From: Membranipora membranacea
Taxonomy: Eukaryota > Bryozoa > Gymnolaemata > Cheilostomatida > Membraniporidae
Length of the DNA stretch: 64,000 nucleotides
Assembly (NCBI GenBank): GCA_914767715.1
Contig: OU612075.1
Coordinates: 22,940,001-23,004,000 of the forward strand
Reading direction: 5' to 3'
Part shown: in pieces, positions 57,901-64,000 of the stretch
How the letters are laid out: each line of letters begins with the position of its first letter
Position numbering within the stretch: position 1 is the stretch's first letter
Notes under the pieces: generated by a model
Database searches by the model: none
What the model saw: the letters and a program-made list of their open reading frames with translations, nothing else
Told to the model about the DNA's origin: nothing
Translations under genes and position numbers: made by a program

Positions 57901-58870
57901 TAGGAGCTTACACAAACACTGCCCATAGCATAAAGTTAGCAGCTTACACAAACACTGCCCATAGCATCAAGTTAGGAGCTTACACAAACACTGCCCATAG
58001 TATAAAGTTAGGAGCTTACAAACACTGCCCATAGTATAAAGTTAGGAGCTTACACAAACACTGCCCATAGCATCAAGTTAGGAGCTTACACAAACACTGC
58101 CCATAGTATAAAGTTAGGAGCTTACAAACACTGCCCATAGTATAAAGTTAGGAGCTTACACAAATACTGCCCATAGCATAAAGTCAGCAGCTTACACAAA
58201 CACTGCCCATAGCATCAAGTTAGGAGCTTACAAACACTGCCCATAGCATCAAGTTAGGAGCTTACACAAACACTGCCCATAGCATCAAGTTAGGAGCTTA
58301 CACAAACACTGCCCATAGTATAAAGTTAGGAGCTTACAAACACTGCCCATAGCATCAAGTTAGCAGCTTACACAAACACTGCCCATAGTATAAAGTTAGG
58401 AGCTTACAAACACTGCCCATAGTATAAAGTTAGGAGCTTACACAAACACTGCCCATAGCATCAAGTTAGGAGCTTACACAAACACTGCCCATAGCATCAA
58501 GTTAGGAGCTTACACAAACACTGCCCATAGTATAGAGTTAGAAGCTTACACAAACACTGCCCATAGCATCAAGTTAGGAGCTTACACAAACACTGCCCAT
58601 AGCATAAAGTTAGCAGCTTACACAAATACATATTGCTGACAGGATTATGATAAACTAAAAAAACTTCTTCATACTACCTATAAGAGGTTTGAATGACACA
58701 TATATAATGTATATATAACTTATCTCACCCTTTAGTACCTGTAGAAGTATCTGCATTCCTTCCTGATAACATATAAGGCACTCAGTGTACCGCTTACTAC
58801 TGTCTAGTTCTATAGCTCTCTTTATTATACTAATACCAGACATCTCCAGGCCTCCGCTGGCGTCACCCAT
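51955..58870 (-). CDS. MITD1: MIT domain-containing protein 1, complete
   Basis: Five exons join in phase to 242 codons: 58,729-58,870; 54,706-54,810; 54,114-54,250; 52,989-53,188; 51,955-52,099. Residues about 10-82 form the MIT domain ([26 protein letters not shown], then [16 protein letters not shown]), which in MITD1 binds ESCRT-III tails. The rest is the phospholipase-D-like C-terminal domain: [56 protein letters not shown] and the terminal [14 protein letters not shown]. In animals it works at the midbody during cytokinesis and abscission. Length and motif order match the family throughout. Intron 1 (3.9 kb) contains a 3.2-kb minisatellite, intron 3 a foldback element and intron 4 a 24-bp array. 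Confidence 0.92.
52545..52975. repeat. 24-bp minisatellite, about 18 units, next to a MITD1 donor
   Basis: Units of about 24 bp, 'gggagttatccccctgactg' plus 'actg'. The array ends about 14 bp from the exon-4 donor (52,989) on the intron side. Confidence 0.95.
53290..53890. mobile_element. Foldback element with about 230-bp arms
   Basis: 53,290-53,515 and 53,651-53,890 are inverted copies (for example 'ttggtacttttaacccacgc' against 'gcgtgggttaaaagtaccaa'). The same arm appears at window start 1-215. It lies in intron 3 of MITD1. Confidence 0.9.
55060..55365 (-). repeat. SINE-like repeat with tRNA head
   Basis: On the minus strand a head with 'GTGGTCTGACGGTTAAGG' (box A-like) and 'CAGGTTCGGTTCCCGG' (box B-like) is followed by a GC-rich body. 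The body includes a duplicated 'ccggctactcttttttcgaa'-type 25-mer. No good cloverleaf forms at the acceptor stem. In intron 1 of MITD1. Confidence 0.45.
55373..58627. repeat. 3.25-kb minisatellite, 36-bp unit with 32-bp variants
   Basis: About 90 copies of a unit starting 'aacactgcccatagcatcaa' and ending 'gttaggagcttacaca'. Variants: catc/tata after atag, ggagc/gcagc, and a 4-bp deletion giving 'cttacaaaca' (32 bp). Blocks of ten or more units recur in the same order (for example 55,590-55,960 and 56,020-56,390 and 56,780-57,150), so there is higher-order structure. It fills most of MITD1 intron 1. Confidence 0.97.
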
Positions 58871-58978
58871 AGTAACACCGGGTATGGTCACTCACTGAGT
58901 AACACCGGGTATGGTCACTCACTGAGTAACACCGGGTATTGTCACTCACTGAGTAACATCGGGTATGGTCACTCACTG
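58870..58978 (-). repeat. 27-bp repeat, 4 units, abutting the MITD1 start codon
   Basis: Four units of 'gtaacaccgggtatggtcac' plus 'tcactga'. On the minus strand each unit contains CAGTGAGTGACC, which resembles a splice donor, and the first unit ends at the ATG. This would be in the 5' leader. Confidence 0.9.
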
Positions 58979-60798
58979 ATGTTTATAGAGTAGCAGCTTC
59001 TAAAACAGAATCATTTCTTTTAGGTATGCTTAGATAAGCTAGCAAGTCGAACTCAGCTGTGATTCAAAACTTGAAATTGGACACAAAAGTTAAGGCCTTT
59101 TATATCGCTTTTATTGATTTCACAAGAATATGGATCAGCACCCAATTAAAATAGTTTTCAGGGAGAAGTTGGGGTGTGGGGACGTTTGACTTCAATGGAT
59201 TTAATTGGACATAATATATATTATGGATATATATTCAGTTTGAGATGGTTACCCGTTTATCCCTGATAGTTTTGTAAGAACGTTACTGTAATTTATACAA
59301 ATTGACGTAGTAAGAATCAATCTGTGTCTATGACCCACCAGGCCAGTCTTTAACTACTACTTTGTGTTACAAATCAGATACCCTGACAAGTATATGTCGT
59401 GTCACAAGATGCTTTGATCGGATTTGAACCAATCTAGTGGGGGAGCAACTCTATATGCAGGCAGATAAGAACAAATTTGATCTAGATCGTGCTACGGTAC
59501 GAGTACACATCAGATGACAGGGCATGTTACACCATCAATCAGGGCCCATGCCCATGATATGGCTCTGGACTGGCAGAGACTCTGGAATGACATGAGTAAC
59601 ACAAAGTGTTAAGTGCTTGTGGAATGGCAAGGAGTGATATTACTCATTTCGTAAGATAAAGGGTCCGATGACGGACCAATGCCAACATGATCAATGAGTT
59701 ATCATCACGCAAGTATAATATCTGTGTTATTCCCTGAGAACCAATCTAAGATCAGACCAACTGCATTAAATCAGCCTGTGGACCACATGATATTTTCCTC
59801 CCGGCACCCCCAGGGTAGAGGGGAAGATAGGCAGTGTCAGGAGCGTGATCATTCTCAGCTAACATATCATCACCAGGCTTCTCAGAAGTAACTTAGGTCA
59901 GCAGCACAGTCATGATAATAACCCCTGGAGGCTGAGACAGAGCTGCACATAACCACAATATTCATACTGATAATAATATTTTATCAGTTTTTTTCTAAGC
60001 CACATCATTCTTTAGAGAGTTCCATTTCCGTGTAGGTTAAAAAATTTGGTTTGTCTTCTGATTTCTATTCTGAGTTGGAATTTATTCATAATTTTATTTT
60101 GAACAAAATTGTATGATCATGATGTCATCGGAGAGGATGTTTTAGAGAAGTCAAATTACTGGAGTAATGTGCAGCACCACTCAGAGTGAAGGGCATAATT
60201 CAACGTGACTCAGCTGGAGAAATCTCATTCTCATCAATTCAAGCCTTCATACGTTCACCAGCAATACTCAACCAGACAACCACACAACCACACCACCACA
60301 CACCCACAGGGTCTGCAGGGCCAGACATGCAGCAGGCTCCCCAGACCAGAGATTGTGTGGCAGATAATACTACTTGCTCTGGCAGGCCTTGTTATATTCT
60401 GACTAATATTACTATTTTAGTCCGAGTTCCACCAGACCAGACTATAGGTAAGATTAGCAGACAAACCAATTCAGTGATAATAGCTGCCCAGTTTTCACAG
60501 ATGATGTCAGGATTAGCTGATAGGGGAAATACCTATTCTACCTCCAAAATACTTTGCACCCTCCAGAGATCATTTATTTAAAACACACAGAGACTTTTTC
60601 AGGGAATAATTCTCAGTTTGGTGTTAGCACTACAATATCATCAATATATATGAAACAATCAAAATGGCGCAACATATAATACTGTGAGATGGAGCTCGGG
60701 CTAAATCAGCAGTCTATTCTGTAGTTATACTACAGCCAGTAATTCTAATAAGTTACAAAGTAAACAATCATTGTTAGAGGGGAGTTAGCGGACTGTTA
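58979..60798. other. Region between MITD1 start and IGHMBP2 end
   Basis: No firm gene. A tRNA-like box B (minus strand 'TTGGTTCAAATCC') lies near 59,424. A plus-strand open frame at 60,186-60,581 is discussed under rejected items. Confidence 0.4.
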
Positions 60799-63700
60799 CT
60801 ACGATTTGTCCTTTTCCTTTGGTTTACGCTGTTCTGTAAATTTGTCCATTTTGGTCTGAAGTTTTCTTTCTAATTGAGCTCTGGTGACTGCATTTGGTTT
60901 CTTATTCGGTGTTCCACTTCCTGGAAATAAACCAAATAAAATTTAATGTATAACTCTTAAATCACTCTAAGAATGCTGATGTAAGTTGAGGGAAATTACA
61001 TAGAACGAATAAATTAACACAACCATCTTGGTCAATAGACTACATATCTAAGAGCTTTTCAAGACTACTGTCCAGTGTACACAGGCGCAATATAAAATAT
61101 TCAGTTCAACAATTTTAGTATCAATGTATAATAGGGAGATGTGTATTTGTAAACGTGAGCTGATAATACTACTCCATATGTTCAGACACATCTATAGTTA
61201 TAATCACTGATTATCAGAGCAGTGCCGATCTAAGTCCGATCTAAGTACACATGCACTGTCACACTCACCACTGTATATTTTCCCCTCTCTGCTGATATTT
61301 ATTCTCGCCTGAATCTTCACAGCGTCTCCACAACCGTGAACTTCAGGCATACCATGAGTCAAACAAAACCTTAGAAATATAACAGAGTACCGGTAGCCAA
61401 TACTTCTAATATAATAACAAAAGTATCCAGGCAAGTTATTATTTCACAACATCAGACTTCCGTACCGAGCACATTGTATGTTGTTGATGCTAAAATCATG
61501 ACTGGCCTTCATCTGCCACAGTAGGTCGAAATGCGGAGGTGTGAATGTCTCAATAAAAATAGCCAAATAACAACACTGTCCCACTTTGTAAGAGACATTG
61601 CTAACAATATAACGCAATGTCATCCACAAAAGGTATATTGCAAAGTTATTTGTTACCCAGATAATGTTTGTCCCCTCTAGCCTGTTGACGGAGGGATATA
61701 ACTAAAGTCAGGTATTTAGGTACCATGTATTACTAAAGGTAACAGGTCTTGTGATACCCCTCTGTCACCAGACCAGACTTATTGGCTCCGTTACCTGAGC
61801 TTACCTGAGCTTACAATGAGAGCAGTTAGTACCGAGAGTCTTAACTAGAGTTTTACATTTCTTATAGTTACACTGAGTATTTAATCTATCAGCAGCAGCT
61901 AACAAGGCATCAAAGTCATCATCTTCTACCTTTCTTAGTATGGCCTCGTCGTTTATTGTCTTCCTGCGGAGAGAGAGATGAATTAGTATGGCTGCTTGTT
62001 GTTGTAAATCAGTAGACAAATAACCAGATCATGTCTATCCTCAGATATTTCTCCACATGTGAAAATATTAATAATAAGTGTAGTGTTAAGGGGGTGGCTG
62101 CCGACAAGCATACAACAACAAATATGTGTGAAAATCCCAAGTCAAAAATGGCAACATGTGTAAACAGACGATTATGAAGGACATCAGTATCAATGTAAAA
62201 CGTGAGGGGTCGGACACTATCCAGGAGTCGGACATTATCCAGACATTTGTTATCAGTGAAGCCTCAGCAGGTGAGATGTACGTATATAACTGTCACACCT
62301 ATAAATATGATTCTAACCACATACCCCTAGGGAATAAATGTTAGCTAGAGTTTAGTTTAGTTTAGTTTACATGGGTTTGACCTAATGTTAGCTAGTATTT
62401 GTTATGTGTTACAGCAATGCCGGATGTGTAAATTATAAAGTCTAAGCATTAATTTTATTCTGTTTTTATTTTCATGCCCAGGTTGCCTTCCTTACTTATA
62501 TTGTGATGAAACCTCTAAAGGTCGCCTCTAATTTTTAGAAGATGATCATTGGTTCAGTAATAAAGATTATATATATACTTCATTTTGGCTAGCTGAGGTG
62601 GAAGTCTATATAAGAATATGTAAATATACAGAGTTTTGATTTCAAGCATCTGCCAAACATCGAACTTTTCTCCCGTGCGTACTTTACTCCTCCGTGATAT
62701 TCAAACTTTTAGCGGAGTACATCCTCACTGAATCTCATTTAAACGCAAAGCAGAGGAAAAGTTGCTTATTTAACTATTACCTTTCCTTCTTCTTTTTCTT
62801 CTGTTTCACACTATCTATCTGTTTATCTATCTGTATGTTTGTCTGTGGATTAGAGCTTGTAGATTTGGGTCTGGTTGAGTTTTGCTGGGAGTTGACTGTA
62901 GTCTGTTTAGAGTTGGGTACAGTGGAGCACCTAAGCTGATGTAGAGTGATGTTTGATTTAGCGACAAGATGACCACATGTCTCACACGTCGTCATGTCTG
63001 TAGGGATGGCAGCGGGTACTGTGTAACAAAAATATATACGCGTATGTTATTTTATAATTAACTGATCTTAAAAAGACTTTTTTTGAGGCTGCTCTTTTGT
63101 ATCACATCTTATTCTCCATATTTTATTCAATCATGTGAGCGATTTTCAGCTTTAGAATCCAAATATTGAGGAAGTAATGGCCTCTCAGACTTCCAGGGTG
63201 ATTGCCCTCAATCGGCATTGGGAATAAGCGGATGTTTCCCCTGGGGTACGTCACAACCATAGACATGTGTTTTGTCTATGGTCATACTTATTGTGAGTTA
63301 TTAGTTAATACACTAATAATCACACAGATAAGATGATGATCAAAATTCAGACCTGGGTTGGAATCGAAAACGGGTCCCAATACCTATAGGCAACGCTGCT
63401 ACCATCACGCCACTTGGACCAACTAGGTTAGCCAGTGGACAATATAGCGAAGTGTTAGCGGCGTTGCCTGCAAAGCCATTTGGAACTGGGTTCGAGACCG
63501 TTACAGATCTGAACATTTTGATCATCAACATATTTATTAGTGTATCGTAATAAGTATGATGGTTGTGACGTACCCTAGGGATTGCCGGCTGATTCTTACT
63601 GCCGATAAATTGCCGTCACCTTGGAAGTTTGAGAGGCCATAACTTCCTCAATATTTGGATTCTAAAGCTGAAAAGTAATATTCCTGTGTACACTTATTTC

Positions 63701-63873
63701 TCTGCACTCACCAGGTTTGAGCTGAATATCATCCTTGGCTTCTTCACCTTTGACCTCGGTGCCGGCCAATTCTCGCTCGAGTCTCTCAGTTTTAGTTTTT
63801 GGAGGTTTTTTGAGGACAATATGTCTATCTGGCCCTTCTCCTTTACTGCTATGTTCTAAACCATAACTCTCAG
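60799..63873 (-). CDS. IGHMBP2: 3' part of IGHMBP2 (SMUBP-2) helicase gene
   Basis: Last five exons, all in phase: 63,712-63,873; 62,781-63,018; 61,805-61,963; 61,269-61,369; 60,799-60,920 (TAG). The first encodes the end of an R3H nucleic-acid-binding domain (ESYGLEHSSKGEGPDRHIV). The third and fourth encode the AN1 zinc finger: DDDFDALLAAADRLNTQC, then CSHCKLRFCLTHGMPEVHGC, then ISREGKIYSG. The last gives the conserved tail SGTPNKK, RAQLERKLQTKMDKF. Animal IGHMBP2 is an SF1 5'-3' helicase linked to ribosomes; its helicase exons would be right of the window. Between R3H and AN1, exon 62,781-63,018 encodes an extra CX2C-X11-HX3C finger (CETCGHLVAKSNITLHQLRC) followed by a Gln/Lys-rich linker. 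Confidence 0.9.
63143..63674. mobile_element. 530-bp foldback element with tRNA-like cores
   Basis: 63,143-63,405 and 63,412-63,674 are inverted copies (shared 'ttttcagctttagaatccaa', 'gggtacgtcacaaccat', 'tgatgatcaaaat'). Near the centre both arms carry tRNA-like sequence (box B-like gggttggaatcg or gggttcgagac, and box A-like gtggcgtgatggtagcagcg), so it may be two SINE-like copies head to head. It lies in the IGHMBP2 intron between the R3H and finger exons. Confidence 0.85.
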
Positions 63874-64000
63874 CTATCTATATACCCACATAATGACAAT
63901 AAACATAACAGTGATTATGAGCATGGCTGTAATATCAGGCGCTAAACAATGAACGAATGTGTTTTGTAAACCAGTTGGAGTAGTTGAAAGAGACTGAGGG

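Noticed and set aside
55373-58627. CRISPR array
   Set aside because: The units are contiguous with no unique spacers, and this is an animal intron; it is a minisatellite.
60186-60581. Possible plus-strand exon (131 codons, with CVADNTTCSGRPC, NITILVRV and a GTAAGA donor after DQTIG)
   Set aside because: The second half faintly resembles membrane-proximal integrin alpha sequence, but there is no supporting neighbouring exon and the first part is low-complexity, so I do not annotate it as a gene.

Overview
The window is nuclear DNA from an animal. Genes are split by short GT-AG introns, there is much repetitive DNA (minisatellites, foldback elements, SINE-like and LINE copies), and the proteins are animal-type: a rhodopsin-class receptor, GT31 glycosyltransferases, F-type lectin domains, MITD1 and IGHMBP2. 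A marine invertebrate is likely, but the phylum cannot be fixed from the sequence alone. Nearly all host genes lie on the minus strand. All gene models are hand-spliced from reading frames, splice consensus and phase.

Layout, left to right. About 0.8-12.7 kb (minus) holds an F-type-lectin (fucolectin-like) gene. What looks like a second complete secreted gene, 412 codons with a concanavalin/LamG-like domain, sits in one of its introns. 14.1-18.6 kb (minus) is a complete GT31 beta-1,3-glycosyltransferase of 408 codons. 20.1-31.4 kb (minus) is its tandem paralogue, with one 1-nt coding deletion and an 8.2-kb intron full of LINE and foldback DNA. 32.2-37.6 kb (minus) is a zinc-finger plus BTB protein resembling the Holliday-junction nuclease scaffold SLX4. 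At 40.0-40.2 kb (minus) there is the C-terminal part of ribosomal protein L21. 40.8-44.95 kb (plus) is a nearly intact two-ORF LINE, followed by a 2-kb foldback element. 49.6-50.7 kb (plus) is an intronless GPCR behind a TATA box. 52.0-58.9 kb (minus) is a complete MITD1 gene with a 3.2-kb minisatellite in intron 1. 60.8 kb to the right edge (minus) is the 3' end of IGHMBP2.

The most striking observation is that many minisatellites touch or span splice junctions of these genes. In the first GT31 gene a 60-bp unit containing a 3' splice site and the first codons of exon 3 is repeated nine times and stays open in frame. In its paralogue that exon is single-copy, but a 30-bp unit carrying the exon-4 donor is repeated about 13 times. 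Similar arrays sit at junctions in the nested secreted gene, the SLX4-like gene and MITD1. This suggests local tandem duplication seeded at intron ends that preserves splicing. A second theme is foldback (long inverted repeat) elements, at least six copies or families, one of which carries a precisely definable LINE insertion.
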